DNA from: Bacteroides sp.
GTDB taxonomy: Bacteria > Bacteroidota > Bacteroidia > Bacteroidales > Bacteroidaceae
DNA: 62,171 nucleotides
NCBI GenBank assembly: GCA_015060765.1
Contig: SUXW01000020.1
Span: forward strand, 1-62,171
Reading direction: 5' to 3'
Of the stretch, positions 7,986 through 17,484 are shown piece after piece (positions within the stretch are counted from its first letter, which is position 1; each line of letters begins with the position of its first letter). The notes under the pieces are model-generated. The model saw only the letters and a list, made by a program, of their open reading frames with translations, searched no databases and was not told the origin of the DNA. The position numbers and the translations under genes were made by a program.

Positions 7986-8101
7986 TTTAATGACTTTGAC
8001 GTAGTATGAATAACATAGTAAACCTCAGGGAACAAACTTTTGACTGTATTCTGTGCTTCTCCTGCCGAAATACAGTTATAACAATTTAACAATAGAAATG
8101 T

Positions 8102-9172
8102 ATGATATATTTTGATGAGGCTGGATATACAGGTTCAGATTTGACTAATAGTGAACAACCGTATTTTGCATTGGCATCTATTAGAATGACAGATGATGAG
8201 GTTATTCGTATGAAAAAAGATATTGGTTATTACGAATGGGGGAAGGAGCTACATTTTATAAAGATGTATAAAAATTTTCAGGGTAGAGCAATGCTGGATA
8301 AAATATTTAATCATCCTCTGATTGACGATAATCATGTACTTCCATCTTTTGCGCACAAACGATATTGTGTCTATGCTCACATTGTTAATATACTGGTCGA
8401 GACTATGTATTATAACCAGGGGGTAAACTTATATGAAGGAGCAAAGAATCTGATTTTAGCTAATGGTCTGTATTATTTTGCTACTTTGCATCCTAACAAG
8501 GACTTGGTGACTGAATTTGAGAATTGTTTTGTTACTATGGTTAGGGAACCATCTGATGAATCTATTGCAAATTTCTATAGGACTACAGATGAGTTGAGGT
8601 ATAATGCTGATACAAAAGATGGTTTCTTCGAAATGCTGTCAGAGATTCCTCCTACAATACAATATATTAAAGAGGCTTTAACCGACAAGAAATTTTATAT
8701 TGATCTAACAATACCATTGTTTTCCGTGTCAATTCAAGATTGGTATAAAAGAACTGGGGAAAAAGATACTGTTCTTTTTGATTCTTCTGAACCATTCTAT
8801 GCAAATAAAGAGTTCATGGAACACCTAAGAGATATGGATGTGCCAGAAACTGTTGTGGGATATGGCAAGGGTAAGCACGTCTATCCTCTGCCTGTTGGCA
8901 ATATAGAAATCGCTAAGTCTCACGAGGCGTTTGGAATACAGTTAGCTGATGTGTTTGCAAGTGCATTGTGCTTTGCTCTTACACCGCGAGAAGATAAGTT
9001 CGTGAAGTATCAAGATAAGATAAAATCGCTGCCAATATTCCAAAATATTAAGCTAAATATAGCACCTTCTACTAATGACTTTATTGAAGAAAGGATGAAG
9101 GAAACTACCGAGATTGATCCTTTGGATTTTCTTTGCGAACATAGTGATGAGATAAACCCAGAACAAAACTAA
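8102..9172 (+). CDS. DUF3800 protein (RNase H-like fold)
   Basis: 356 residues. It opens with MIYFDEAGYTGSDL, the D-E-(A/S)-G signature of DUF3800, and near 290 has FGIQLADVFASAL, the matching Q-L-A-D signature. In this family the acidic residues of both motifs are thought to form an RNase H-like metal site, so a nuclease role is plausible but unproven. Cytoplasmic, with no membrane segment. DUF3800 genes occur often in phage-defence and mobile regions. The start is the ATG at 8102; an ATG 3 bases earlier is out of frame. Confidence 0.75.
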   Translation: MIYFDEAGYTGSDLTNSEQPYFALASIRMTDDEVIRMKKDIGYYEWGKELHFIKMYKNFQGRAMLDKIFNHPLIDDNHVLPSFAHKRYCVYAHIVNILVETMYYNQGVNLYEGAKNLILANGLYYFATLHPNKDLVTEFENCFVTMVREPSDESIANFYRTTDELRYNADTKDGFFEMLSEIPPTIQYIKEALTDKKFYIDLTIPLFSVSIQDWYKRTGEKDTVLFDSSEPFYANKEFMEHLRDMDVPETVVGYGKGKHVYPLPVGNIEIAKSHEAFGIQLADVFASALCFALTPREDKFVKYQDKIKSLPIFQNIKLNIAPSTNDFIEERMKETTEIDPLDFLCEHSDEINPEQN

Positions 9173-9386
9173 TTTTCTTATGGATTATACAGATTTAAGT
9201 AATAAGAACGAGGCGAGAAAGATAGAGAGTGTATATAAGCTCAATATAGTTTTGTCTTTTTTTGTGTGTAAAAAACCATCATTACCTCATATAAAAGTAG
9301 ACTAGTCGCTTTAAAATCAAATAAGTGGAGTTTTATAATTGTTTTGAGAAGTCAACGGATTTGAATATAAATGATAAGAGTATATT

Positions 9387-10679
9387 ATGTCACGAAAGTT
9401 ACACAAAATATTAGGATATTACGTTCCTGCTTTTTTTGAAATGCATGTTGATACAGATGCTGATGATCTAACTATCAATAAACTTAAGCCTTTTGAAATG
9501 ACTGTTTTATTTCATGAATACATTCATTTCCTGCAAGACTTTGCCACATATTATGGATTGAATAGAATCTATGTATATAGTGAATACATGCATAGTGTTA
9601 TCAACCGCATTTATCGTAATTCATTTGACAATAAAATTTGTGTACCAATCAAGATAGAAGATAATGCTGATAATGTGTTATTAAATCAACAGATTCAAAA
9701 TTTCACTTCTGGTGATGATGGAGGTGAATATGGCATAAAAGACTTTACTATATCTGACATTATAGAAGATTCTGACCCTCTCATTGATAATCCATACATG
9801 ACTTCAATTCCTAATGTTATTGTTTCTTCTTCTGAAGGAGATATGGTAATATTTGGCGCAATAGCGATTACTGAAAGTATGGCGTATATAATGGAGCGTT
9901 TGTGTTCACCATCTGCATTCAAGAAATCTCCAAGTTTTCCTTATAGGGCTGCAGAAATGGTTGCGGACTATTATTCGCCTCATTTTTCAGATGATCCTCT
10001 TATGGTTTTAGCTTTATGTGACATGGCTCAAATGAGTTCAAATCCAGGAGCATGTTTTGTTCGAGTTATGAAAGGAATTCAATCAGGTCAATTATCATTT
10101 AATTCTCCAGAGGAGATTTATGATCATTTCTATGATCAGATTTCTATGACAATGGAGGGGGAACAAAGTACCTTATTACTCGGTTTTCAACGGCTTTCAA
10201 ACGTCGTTAAGCAACAATTAAAAAATTATCTGCGAAACATGCCAATATTAGATACATATTACGAATGGATTGATAGGCTATTTAACTTTGCATGGGAGTG
10301 GAGAAAGAACGATCGATATTTTCTGTTGAAAATGGCAAGACACCATGATTTAAGTACTAATGGAGCATTCGGATTTTGTATATGTAATGTAGGTACGCCA
10401 TTAATGAGTAATAATAGAGGAAGTTATTTTAAAATTTCTCCCAAAGGAATGAATGTTGATATCGATGTTGAATATTTTAAGGCATTCTCACAAGTAGAAC
10501 AATTGTTCTCGCAAGGATTAAAAGGATGTGCACTGTATGAATGGTGTTGCAAATCACCGCAGTCAACTCCATCTGAATTATGTTTATCAACACCATGGAA
10601 AAAAGTAAAAGAAGAACGATTATGTCCATATGCACTTTTGTGGAAACATTGGAATTTGAGCAAATACGATGTTGTGTAG
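9387..10679 (+). CDS. Putative zinc metalloprotease of unknown family (HEYIH)
   Basis: 430 residues. HEYIH (43-47) is a HExxH zinc motif at an unusual N-terminal position. ITESMAYIMERL (161-172) offers a third-ligand Glu (163 or 170), the arrangement of gluzincins. The C-terminal 70 residues contain a Cys cluster (GCALYEWCCKS, then SELC and ERLCPY) that could bind a second metal. No signal peptide. It ends just before the right flanking motif block, as the last gene of the islet. It shares the HEY(S/I)H variant with the broken protease at 1942-3109 but not the rest. Peptidase activity is inferred from the motif only. Confidence 0.6.
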   Translation: MSRKLHKILGYYVPAFFEMHVDTDADDLTINKLKPFEMTVLFHEYIHFLQDFATYYGLNRIYVYSEYMHSVINRIYRNSFDNKICVPIKIEDNADNVLLNQQIQNFTSGDDGGEYGIKDFTISDIIEDSDPLIDNPYMTSIPNVIVSSSEGDMVIFGAIAITESMAYIMERLCSPSAFKKSPSFPYRAAEMVADYYSPHFSDDPLMVLALCDMAQMSSNPGACFVRVMKGIQSGQLSFNSPEEIYDHFYDQISMTMEGEQSTLLLGFQRLSNVVKQQLKNYLRNMPILDTYYEWIDRLFNFAWEWRKNDRYFLLKMARHHDLSTNGAFGFCICNVGTPLMSNNRGSYFKISPKGMNVDIDVEYFKAFSQVEQLFSQGLKGCALYEWCCKSPQSTPSELCLSTPWKKVKEERLCPYALLWKHWNLSKYDVV

Positions 10680-10727
10680 CACAAATATGGCAATTATTTT
10701 TTGTCCCTCGGCTATTTTCGACTATCT

Positions 10728-10802
10728 CGGGGGACAGATGGGGGACAAAACGGGCGAAAAACTGCAAATGTCGAAGTTAAAAGTCAAAAATCTGCAAAAA
10801 TG
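10728..10802 (+). repeat. Right copy of the islet-flanking motif block, next to mnmE
   Basis: CGGGGGACAGATGGGGGAC (10728-10746) differs at two positions from 3396-3414. AAATCTGCAAAAATG (10788-10802) matches 3438-3452 except one base. The block lies about 75 bp from the mnmE stop, which fits an integration boundary. Confidence 0.45.
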
Positions 10803-10877
10803 AACGAAATTTTAAATGCTTGAAATTATGTGATTTACACGCTATGTTTGCAGATCGTATGCTTTCTTTGCAAAAAA

Positions 10878-12278
10878 TCATTTCCCCACGCAAAAATGTT
10901 TAAAGATATTCCCCAGCACATCTTCCACATCAAAAGCTCCACCCACAATCTCAGCCAAATGCGACAAACACTCACGTAAGTCTTGCGAAACGAAATCGCC
11001 GGAGAGGTTCATCTGCAAGCCGTCTTGTACACGATGGATGGATTCGAGGGCACGGACAAGTGCTTCGTAATGACGGATATTGGTCACAATGACATCGTTT
11101 TGTGAGATTTCGGGTAGGGCAGCGGTTTCAACCAATAGGGTTTCCAATTCTTCCAGGCCTTTGCGTTGCTTGGCAGAAAGGAACAACTTGGGGGCGTCCA
11201 CATCGGTAAAGGCTTGGCTTAATGCTTCGCATTGTTCGGTGCTCACCTTGTCCGATTTATTGAAAAGAATGATGAGATTCTTCCCTTCGCAATGGGGGAG
11301 GATTTCGTCTTTCAGGTTTTCCAAATCCACTTCACTATCCGCATCAATCATCCACAATACGATATCGGCTTGGCCCATCTTCTGGAAGGTACGCTCGATG
11401 CCAATGCTTTCTACTACATCGGTGGTCTGACGGATACCTGCTGTATCGATAAAACGGAAAGTGATGCCACGAAGGTTGATGGTATCTTCAATCACATCTC
11501 GGGTAGTACCATGGATGTCGCTCACAATGGCTTTTTCTTCGTTGAGCAAAGCATTGAGTAGGGTAGACTTGCCGGCATTCGTTTCGCCGATAATTGCTAC
11601 GGGAACACCATTCTTGATGGCATTCCCCACGTTGAATGAATCGGCCAGACGAGCGATTACCCGTTCTATTTCATCGGCTATTTGGGTGAGTTCCGTACGG
11701 TCGGCAAACTCCAGTTCTTCGTGGTCGCTGAAGTCGAGTTCGAGTTCCATTAAGGAAGTGAGATGCAATAACTTGTCGCGCAATAGGGACAATTCTTTAC
11801 TGAATCCACCACGCATCTGGTTCATGGCCATTCGATGGGTAGCTGCTGAAGAAGATGCAATTAAATCGGCTACAGCTTCGGCCTGACTCAAGTCCATCTT
11901 TCCATTCAGGAAGGCGCGTTGGGTATATTCACCTGGATTAGCCAATCTACATCCGTTTTCAATAAGCAATTTCAAGACTTGTTGAAGTATGTAGGAGGAA
12001 CCGTGGCAGGATATTTCAGTGGAATCTTCGCCGGTATAGGAGTGGGGCGAACGGAATATCGATACCAATACTTCATCGATGATTTCTCCTTCGGTGGAAC
12101 GGATGGTCCCGAATGATAATGTATGTGCCTTACGCTCTTCAAGTGGCAAATAACCTTGAGGAGTGAATATTCTTGAAGTGATTTCGATGGCTTTAGGCCC
12201 CGAAACACGGATTACTCCAATGGCTCCACCTTGAGCGGACGCAATAGCGCATATAGTATCTTGGTTAATCATTTCCAT
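10878..12278 (-). CDS. mnmE: tRNA modification GTPase MnmE
   Basis: 466 residues, usual family length. With MnmG it forms the 5-(carboxymethyl)aminomethyl group on wobble uridine of certain tRNAs. The N-terminal folate-binding domain spans about 5-120. The helical domain is interrupted by the G domain, with GETNAGKST (231-239), DTAGIR (278-283) and NKSD (340-343). The terminal CVGK (463-466) is the conserved CxGK. It is the last gene of the leftward operon and overlaps the reductase gene by 14 bp. In SGI1-type islands the 3' end of this gene is an integration target, which fits the adjoining accessory islet. Confidence 0.97.
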   Translation of the reverse strand: MEMINQDTICAIASAQGGAIGVIRVSGPKAIEITSRIFTPQGYLPLEERKAHTLSFGTIRSTEGEIIDEVLVSIFRSPHSYTGEDSTEISCHGSSYILQQVLKLLIENGCRLANPGEYTQRAFLNGKMDLSQAEAVADLIASSSAATHRMAMNQMRGGFSKELSLLRDKLLHLTSLMELELDFSDHEELEFADRTELTQIADEIERVIARLADSFNVGNAIKNGVPVAIIGETNAGKSTLLNALLNEEKAIVSDIHGTTRDVIEDTINLRGITFRFIDTAGIRQTTDVVESIGIERTFQKMGQADIVLWMIDADSEVDLENLKDEILPHCEGKNLIILFNKSDKVSTEQCEALSQAFTDVDAPKLFLSAKQRKGLEELETLLVETAALPEISQNDVIVTNIRHYEALVRALESIHRVQDGLQMNLSGDFVSQDLRECLSHLAEIVGGAFDVEDVLGNIFKHFCVGK

Positions 12279-12756
12279 AAAGAGTTTTAGAAAGAACAGA
12301 CACTAATTCTTCCAAATAACGACGGTCGGTTTCGTCGAAAGTATTCAGTTGGTCGCTATCAATGTCGAGTACACCTACCACTTCATTATTTGCCATGAGG
12401 GGAACTACAATTTCCGATTTCGATAGGGAGCTACAAGCAATGTGACCCGGGAATTGTTCTACATCGGGTACTACTTGCGTGCGGGCTTCTGCCCAGGCGG
12501 TACCACATACTCCACGACCTTTGCGGATGCGATAACAAGCCACATCCCCTTGGAAAGGGCCCAATACCAATTGTCCGTTTTTCACAAGGTAGAAGCCAAT
12601 CCAAAAGAATCCGAAAGCTTCTCGAAGTGCCGCACACGTATTGGCCAATACGGCTATCTCATCCGTTTCTCCGTCAATAAGGAGTTCCCAGTCGGGTAAG
12701 AAATGTTGATATTTCTCTTCTTTGTTTATGATGTCTGTTCTAAAACTTTGTTCCAT
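12265..12756 (-). CDS. msrC: Free methionine-(R)-sulfoxide reductase (GAF domain)
   Basis: 163 residues from the ATG at 12756; an upstream TTG at 12771 would overlap the phosphorylase and is less likely. It is a GAF-fold enzyme that reduces free Met-R-sulfoxide. GPFQGDVACYRI, GRGVCGTAW and FPGHIACSS hold the three conserved Cys of the fRMsr active site, and SEIVVPL-GVLDIDS completes the signature. The cytoplasmic product protects the methionine pool from oxidation. It starts 1 bp after the phosphorylase stop and its end overlaps mnmE, so it is translationally linked to both. Confidence 0.9.
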   Translation of the reverse strand: MEQSFRTDIINKEEKYQHFLPDWELLIDGETDEIAVLANTCAALREAFGFFWIGFYLVKNGQLVLGPFQGDVACYRIRKGRGVCGTAWAEARTQVVPDVEQFPGHIACSSLSKSEIVVPLMANNEVVGVLDIDSDQLNTFDETDRRYLEELVSVLSKTLYGND

Positions 12757-12757
12757 A

Positions 12758-13639
12758 TCAAATTCTATCAAGTACCTTTTGAATCAATGTCTCAATGGTA
12801 TTTTTATATGCGGTATTCATTTCTTTGGCATAACGGTTGGCTATAACCATACATACCGTAGTTGCTTTGTGTCCCAATAACTTAGCAAGTCCGGCTAAAG
12901 CTGAACTTTCCATTTCGTAATTGGTGATACAATGGTTGCCATGGCGAAAACTTTCTATCTTTTTGTTTTGTTGGGGATCGGCCAATGGTAAACGTAATAC
13001 TCTTCCTTGTGGTCCGTAGAATCCACCGGCGGCAATAGTGACACCTCTCACCATGTCTTCTTGAGCAATGCGTTCCATCAGTTCCTTGTCGCAATCAATC
13101 ACATAGGGATAGGGTTGGCATTGGTTGCCCATCCATCCCATGTGACGTATGAATGACATTTCAAAAGTGAGGTCGCACACTTCATCTCGTCCGGCATAAA
13201 AGTTCAGTAACCCGTCGAAACCAATAGATTTCTGTGAGCATAGGAAAGTGCCGATCGGTGTATGGGGTTGAAGTCCCCCACATGTACCGATACGGACAAT
13301 TTCCAAAGTACGATGCTCTTCTTTCTCTTGACGCTTTTGGAAATCCACATTTGCCAACACATCGAGTTCATTCATGACGATGTCTATGTTGTCGCATCCG
13401 ATACCGGTTGAAAGTACACTGATGCGTTTTCCTTGATAAGTTCCTGTAATGGTACGGAATTCGCGGTTGCTGACTTCACATTCTTGGGTATCAAAATGGG
13501 ATGCAACTGTATCTACACGGCCTGGGTCTCCGACTAAGATAATCTTATCGGCCAATTGTTCCGGCTTTACATGCAGATGAAATACAGAACCGTCTTCATT
13601 GATGATTAACTCGGAAGGGGCAAAATGTTTCTTTTCCAT
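12758..13639 (-). CDS. Nucleoside phosphorylase, uridine phosphorylase type
   Basis: 293 residues. A PNP/UDP family enzyme that splits nucleosides with phosphate in pyrimidine salvage. ILVGDPGRV (34-42) is the phosphate-binding start. VRIGTCGGL (about 115-123) and NYEMESSAL (about 240-248) are the nucleoside-site motifs of the family, with Met-Glu for ribose. It is a little longer than E. coli Udp. It lies 4 bp after floA and directly before the reductase gene. The base preference (uridine or another) cannot be settled from motifs. Confidence 0.88.
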   Translation of the reverse strand: MEKKHFAPSELIINEDGSVFHLHVKPEQLADKIILVGDPGRVDTVASHFDTQECEVSNREFRTITGTYQGKRISVLSTGIGCDNIDIVMNELDVLANVDFQKRQEKEEHRTLEIVRIGTCGGLQPHTPIGTFLCSQKSIGFDGLLNFYAGRDEVCDLTFEMSFIRHMGWMGNQCQPYPYVIDCDKELMERIAQEDMVRGVTIAAGGFYGPQGRVLRLPLADPQQNKKIESFRHGNHCITNYEMESSALAGLAKLLGHKATTVCMVIANRYAKEMNTAYKNTIETLIQKVLDRI

Positions 13640-13643
13640 ATAC

Positions 13644-14639
13644 TTATTTACTTAGTACTTCGCTTGATGTTGATTCAGGTTGGGCAATACTATCACGCAT
13701 GTGTGTATCCGCTTGTATATTCTTCATCCGGTAGTAATCCATGATTCCTAAGTTGCCACTACGGAATGCTTCGGCCATTGCTTTAGGTACTTCGGCTTCG
13801 GCTTGAATCACGTTTGCACGTGCTTCTTCGGCTTTGGCCTTCATTTCTTGTTCAAGGGCTACGGCCATGGCACGACGTTCTTCGGCCTTGGCTTGTGCGA
13901 TATTCTTATCGGCATTGGCTTGGTCAATCTGAAGAGCAGCACCAATGTTACGACCTATATCGATATCGGCGATGTCGATGGATAAGATTTCGAATGCAGT
14001 ACCGGCATCCAAACCTTTACGAAGTACCAGTTTGGAGATGCTATCCGGATTTTCCAATACCGATTTATGGTTTTCGGATGAACCGATGGACGATACGATA
14101 CCTTCGCCTACACGGGCCAGAACGGTGTCTTCGCCGGCACCACCTACCAACTGACGGATATTGGCACGCACGGTTACACGGGCTTTGGCGATAAGTTGGA
14201 TACCATCTTTAGCGACGGCGGTCACCGGAGGTGTATCGATTACTTTCGGATTAACCGACATTTGTACGGCTTCAAACACATCACGTCCGGCCAAATCGAT
14301 ACCTGTTGCCATTTGGAAAGTCAGGTCAATATTAGCTTTCGATGCCGATACAAGTGCATGAACCACTCTTTCTACATGACCACCGGCCATGTAGTGAGCT
14401 TCCAGTTCATCGCGGGTTATATTACTGAGTCCGGCTTTGTGGGCTTCAATCATAGCTGGCACAATCACATAAGGAGGTACATTACGGATACGCATCAAAA
14501 ACAATTGGATGAGTGAAATGTTTACACCCGACACTTTGGCACTTAACCAAAGGAAGAAGGGAACATAGTGGAAAAAGATAAAGATGAATATCACTCCACC
14601 ACCGATAAGGATAAACGGTAAATAACCTGTGTCAATCAT
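13644..14639 (-). CDS. floA: Flotillin-like protein FloA
   Basis: 331 residues, usual for FloA. A membrane scaffold that marks ordered lipid regions. The N-terminal hydrophobic hairpin (about 6-33) is followed by the SPFH-like domain ([24 protein letters not shown]) and an Ala/Glu-rich coiled coil ([21 protein letters not shown], about 245-300). It sits after nfeD, the standard FloA-NfeD pairing, with a 59-bp gap. Confidence 0.95.
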   Translation of the reverse strand: MIDTGYLPFILIGGGVIFIFIFFHYVPFFLWLSAKVSGVNISLIQLFLMRIRNVPPYVIVPAMIEAHKAGLSNITRDELEAHYMAGGHVERVVHALVSASKANIDLTFQMATGIDLAGRDVFEAVQMSVNPKVIDTPPVTAVAKDGIQLIAKARVTVRANIRQLVGGAGEDTVLARVGEGIVSSIGSSENHKSVLENPDSISKLVLRKGLDAGTAFEILSIDIADIDIGRNIGAALQIDQANADKNIAQAKAEERRAMAVALEQEMKAKAEEARANVIQAEAEVPKAMAEAFRSGNLGIMDYYRMKNIQADTHMRDSIAQPESTSSEVLSK

Positions 14640-14698
14640 AACGATGAGTTTTAGAAATTAAATATATGTTTTCTTATTGATAAAACTATGTTTTACAC

Positions 14699-15172
14699 TT
14701 ACGAAAGTGCCACTTTACGAACCATAACGACACCGTCCAAAATACGGTCTATTTCGATTACACATTTCTCGTCAATGAATCCGTCGGATGAACGTACTTC
14801 GATAATCTTACCATTGAACTCGGCATTGCCAATCAAAGCGAGTCGGGTAAGGGCAATACCTTTGTCGCCTGTCTTCAGATTGAGCCCTTGCAAGGGTTCC
14901 GGTCGATAGTCGATACTTTTCTTGAGAGAGAGTTTGTCGACCGTCTTGGAACGCATGAACCAAATGGTTATCCCAATGACTCCGATAGCTGAAACCGCTA
15001 AAGTAATAAGTCCGGGTATGGTTCCCAAAGTGCTGAATGCAAAGTAATTGGCATACAACAGGCAACATGCCGAAACAATACCTGCGATGCTGATGCCAGG
15101 TATGAGAAACACTTCGATGATGAATAGAAGAAAACCTGCAATAATCAGTCCTGCAATGATAAGTATATCCAT
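14699..15172 (-). CDS. NfeD-family membrane protein
   Basis: 157 residues, the short NfeD form without the ClpP-like protease part. Three or four N-terminal transmembrane helices (about 3-70) precede an OB-fold domain (about 85-157; GDKGIALTRLALIGNAEFNG is the typical OB segment). NfeD proteins accompany flotillins and probably assist their assembly. It is second in the operon, 16 bp after the TPR gene. Confidence 0.9.
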   Translation of the reverse strand: MDILIIAGLIIAGFLLFIIEVFLIPGISIAGIVSACCLLYANYFAFSTLGTIPGLITLAVSAIGVIGITIWFMRSKTVDKLSLKKSIDYRPEPLQGLNLKTGDKGIALTRLALIGNAEFNGKIIEVRSSDGFIDEKCVIEIDRILDGVVMVRKVALS

Positions 15173-15188
15173 AAGTCTTTTAATTTGA

Positions 15189-16589
15189 TTATTTCTTTAT
15201 TTGTTGAATTTCAAGGTTTCGTACTTGAATGGTCAATTCATCCAATTCTTTTTGAAGTTGTGGAATTGTTGTTTCCAATTCAAGAATGGAAGGGGCCAAT
15301 TTCTGTTTGCCGACTTCTTTTTCCTTGGCATATTGGTCTCGCTTTTGTTGAAGCGATTTTTTCAAATTCTGAAGATTTTTGGTCCGATTCATCAATTGTT
15401 GATAGGCATTACGCGCTTCGGTAGAACGGAAGTGGGAAAGCGTATGATAAGTCAACTGGTCGTTTACAATGAATGTAAAGTCATTGTTTTTCTTTACCGT
15501 TTCTTTGGAATGTTGAGCGTTGGCCAATCGTTGGCGTGCTTGTTGTACCTCTTCCATATCAATCCAAGTCTTGCTGATGTCATTTAAAGTGGCGGCATTG
15601 ATGATGGTCTGAAGGTCTGTATTCTCATAGTTGTATGTTCTTTTGGATTCATTGGGGATGAATACATAAATGCATACAGAATCTTCCGGTTGGTTTCGGT
15701 CTGTGGCAAACCAACCTAGATTGTTGAATTCGTCGATGACCATCATGTAATCATTGGCGGTCGAATTGAAAGGCATACCCACATTACTGGGTTTCAGGTA
15801 TTCATTGTCTTCCGAATCATATCGGGTAATGAATATGTCGTATCCTCCCAAGGCGTCTTCGTTATCAGATGCAAAATAGAGAGTGGTTCCGTCACCCATC
15901 AGGAACGGATAGTTTACGTTACCCAAATCATTCAGGGAGATCACGGGCTCGGCTTCGCTCCATCCGTCCAAGAGCTTGGCTTGTGTGTATAGTTTCATGG
16001 ATCCGTTTTCATCTTTTTGGGCATAGATACGTTTGTTGCCCATTTCGTTTTCATATACCGTTCCTTCTTCATTACCTGAAATTTTTCCGGCCGGCTTACT
16101 GATTTTATAACTTTGAAGAAAGTCGTTCTTGTTGACTACCACACTATCTATTACAGCTACCTGTTCGGTGCCCTTCATCATTCGTGCATGTTGACGGATA
16201 ATTGCCAATTCATTTTCAGCCTGTTCAGTATCACGGTCCTTTTCTATCAGCCATTCAATATGGGTCTCATAATTATCAATGGCTTCATCATATCGGTACA
16301 TGTCGGCTAATAGCTTACCCAAGTATCGATATGCATTGATGTATTTCCGTTTGGCGCTTTTCTCCAAATAGGGAAGCGCTTCTTCCTTTTTATTTAATTC
16401 GTACAAGGATGCACCCAGAAAATAATTGTATCCCGCATTGGATGGAGCCGATTTCACTAACTTCCGATAGGCTGTCTCCGCCTTTTCGTATTCTCCGTCA
16501 TTGAATAACTTTTCCGCTTGTCTGGCTGTTTGTGCCGATAAAGAAAAGGTGATAATCAATGCAAATAGGCTGATGATATATTTCTTCAT
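15189..16589 (-). CDS. Exported TPR protein with PD40-like repeats and C-terminal coiled coil
   Basis: 466 residues. A signal peptide ends near LSAQ (19). TPR repeats at about 20-120 (AEKLFNDGEYEKAETAYRKL; LGASLYELNKKEEALPYLEK) are followed by a WD40-like segment (LGNVNYPFLMGDGTTLYFAS and ALGGYDIFI). A C-terminal coiled coil covers about 390-466. This TPR-PD40 order resembles the periplasmic/outer-membrane PorE- or OmpA-linked proteins of Bacteroidetes, but no OmpA-like C-terminal domain is present. First gene of the operon ending in mnmE. Role probably envelope scaffolding (inference). Confidence 0.75.
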   Translation of the reverse strand: MKKYIISLFALIITFSLSAQTARQAEKLFNDGEYEKAETAYRKLVKSAPSNAGYNYFLGASLYELNKKEEALPYLEKSAKRKYINAYRYLGKLLADMYRYDEAIDNYETHIEWLIEKDRDTEQAENELAIIRQHARMMKGTEQVAVIDSVVVNKNDFLQSYKISKPAGKISGNEEGTVYENEMGNKRIYAQKDENGSMKLYTQAKLLDGWSEAEPVISLNDLGNVNYPFLMGDGTTLYFASDNEDALGGYDIFITRYDSEDNEYLKPSNVGMPFNSTANDYMMVIDEFNNLGWFATDRNQPEDSVCIYVFIPNESKRTYNYENTDLQTIINAATLNDISKTWIDMEEVQQARQRLANAQHSKETVKKNNDFTFIVNDQLTYHTLSHFRSTEARNAYQQLMNRTKNLQNLKKSLQQKRDQYAKEKEVGKQKLAPSILELETTIPQLQKELDELTIQVRNLEIQQIKK

Positions 16590-16622
16590 GATTGTTTTCG
16601 TCTAATTGTTCTTATACAAATT

Positions 16623-16630
16623 CAAAAATA
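16623..16630 (-). promoter_or_regulatory. -7 box of the TPR-nfeD-floA-mnmE operon
   Basis: TATTTTTG on the minus strand, 34 bp before the ATG at 16589. No other clear promoter lies within the following six genes, whose spacings are short. Confidence 0.6.
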
Positions 16631-16704
16631 CAACATAAATTTGAATTTATCATCGTTTTACTAATTCTATTTCCTTAAATTTTTCCAAAATCATTCTTTT
16701 AGCG

Positions 16705-16712
16705 TAATTTTG
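16705..16712 (+). promoter_or_regulatory. -7 box of the ttcA-like gene
   Basis: TAATTTTG, 21 bp before the ATG at 16734, divergent from the promoter at 16630. Confidence 0.6.
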
Positions 16713-16733
16713 TAGCCGGAAGTTTACGTGATT

Positions 16734-17477
16734 ATGGCAAAGTTTACGGAAGAAGACAAAATGATGCGTCGAATTGCCACCCGTTTCAATAAAGGGGTAG
16801 TCCAATATCGTCTGATAGAAGAAGGTGATAAGATTTTGATAGGACTTTCCGGTGGAAAGGACTCACTTGCTTTATTGGAACTACTAGCCAAACGCTCACG
16901 CATTCTCAAACCCAGATTTTCTGTAGTTGCCGTTCATGTTTCCATGTCCAACATTCCGTATCAGGCCGATTTGGACTATCTGAAGGAATATGCCGCTTCT
17001 TGGAATGTACCGTTTGTACACTACGAAACGTCTTTCGATCCTTCTACTGATACTCGTAAATCGCCATGTTTCCTTTGTTCATGGAATAGGAGGAAGGCTC
17101 TGTTTACCGTAGCAAAGGAAATGGGATGCAACAAGATTGCGTTAGGACATCACATGGACGATATACTCGAAACGCTTCTGATGAACCTTACCTTTCAAGG
17201 TGCTTTCAGTACTATGCCTCCCAAACTGATGATGAAGAAGTTTGATATGACAATCATCCGTCCCATGTGTTTGGTACACGAAAGCGATTTGGAGGAAATG
17301 GCAAAGATACGTAGCTTCAGGAAGCAGATCAAGAATTGCCCTTACGAGAAGGATAGCAACCGGACGGACATGAAAGGGGTGTTGAAACAGTTGGAGTCGC
17401 TTAATCCCGAAGCTCGTTACAGCCTTTGGGGAAGCATGACGAATGTACAGGAAGAATTATTACCGGATAAACAATAA
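16734..17477 (+). CDS. TtcA-family tRNA thiolation enzyme
   Basis: 247 residues from the ATG at 16734; a GTG two codons upstream is less likely. A PP-loop ATPase of the TtcA group, which adds sulfur to tRNA cytidine 32. LSGGKDSLALLEL (about 37-49) is the PP-loop. CFLC (about 109-112) supplies the paired Cys and GHHMDD (about 138-143) is a conserved family segment. The length is short compared with E. coli TtcA (about 310), typical of the Bacteroidetes form. Its stop lies 7 bp before the DUF486 start. Confidence 0.85.
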   Translation: MAKFTEEDKMMRRIATRFNKGVVQYRLIEEGDKILIGLSGGKDSLALLELLAKRSRILKPRFSVVAVHVSMSNIPYQADLDYLKEYAASWNVPFVHYETSFDPSTDTRKSPCFLCSWNRRKALFTVAKEMGCNKIALGHHMDDILETLLMNLTFQGAFSTMPPKLMMKKFDMTIIRPMCLVHESDLEEMAKIRSFRKQIKNCPYEKDSNRTDMKGVLKQLESLNPEARYSLWGSMTNVQEELLPDKQ

Positions 17478-17484
17478 TATAAAT

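Noticed and set aside
11080..11886. Three + strand frames of 109-141 codons opposite mnmE
   Set aside because: mnmE carries all family motifs on the minus strand. The + frames are shadows, Ser- and Phe-rich, without promoter boxes.
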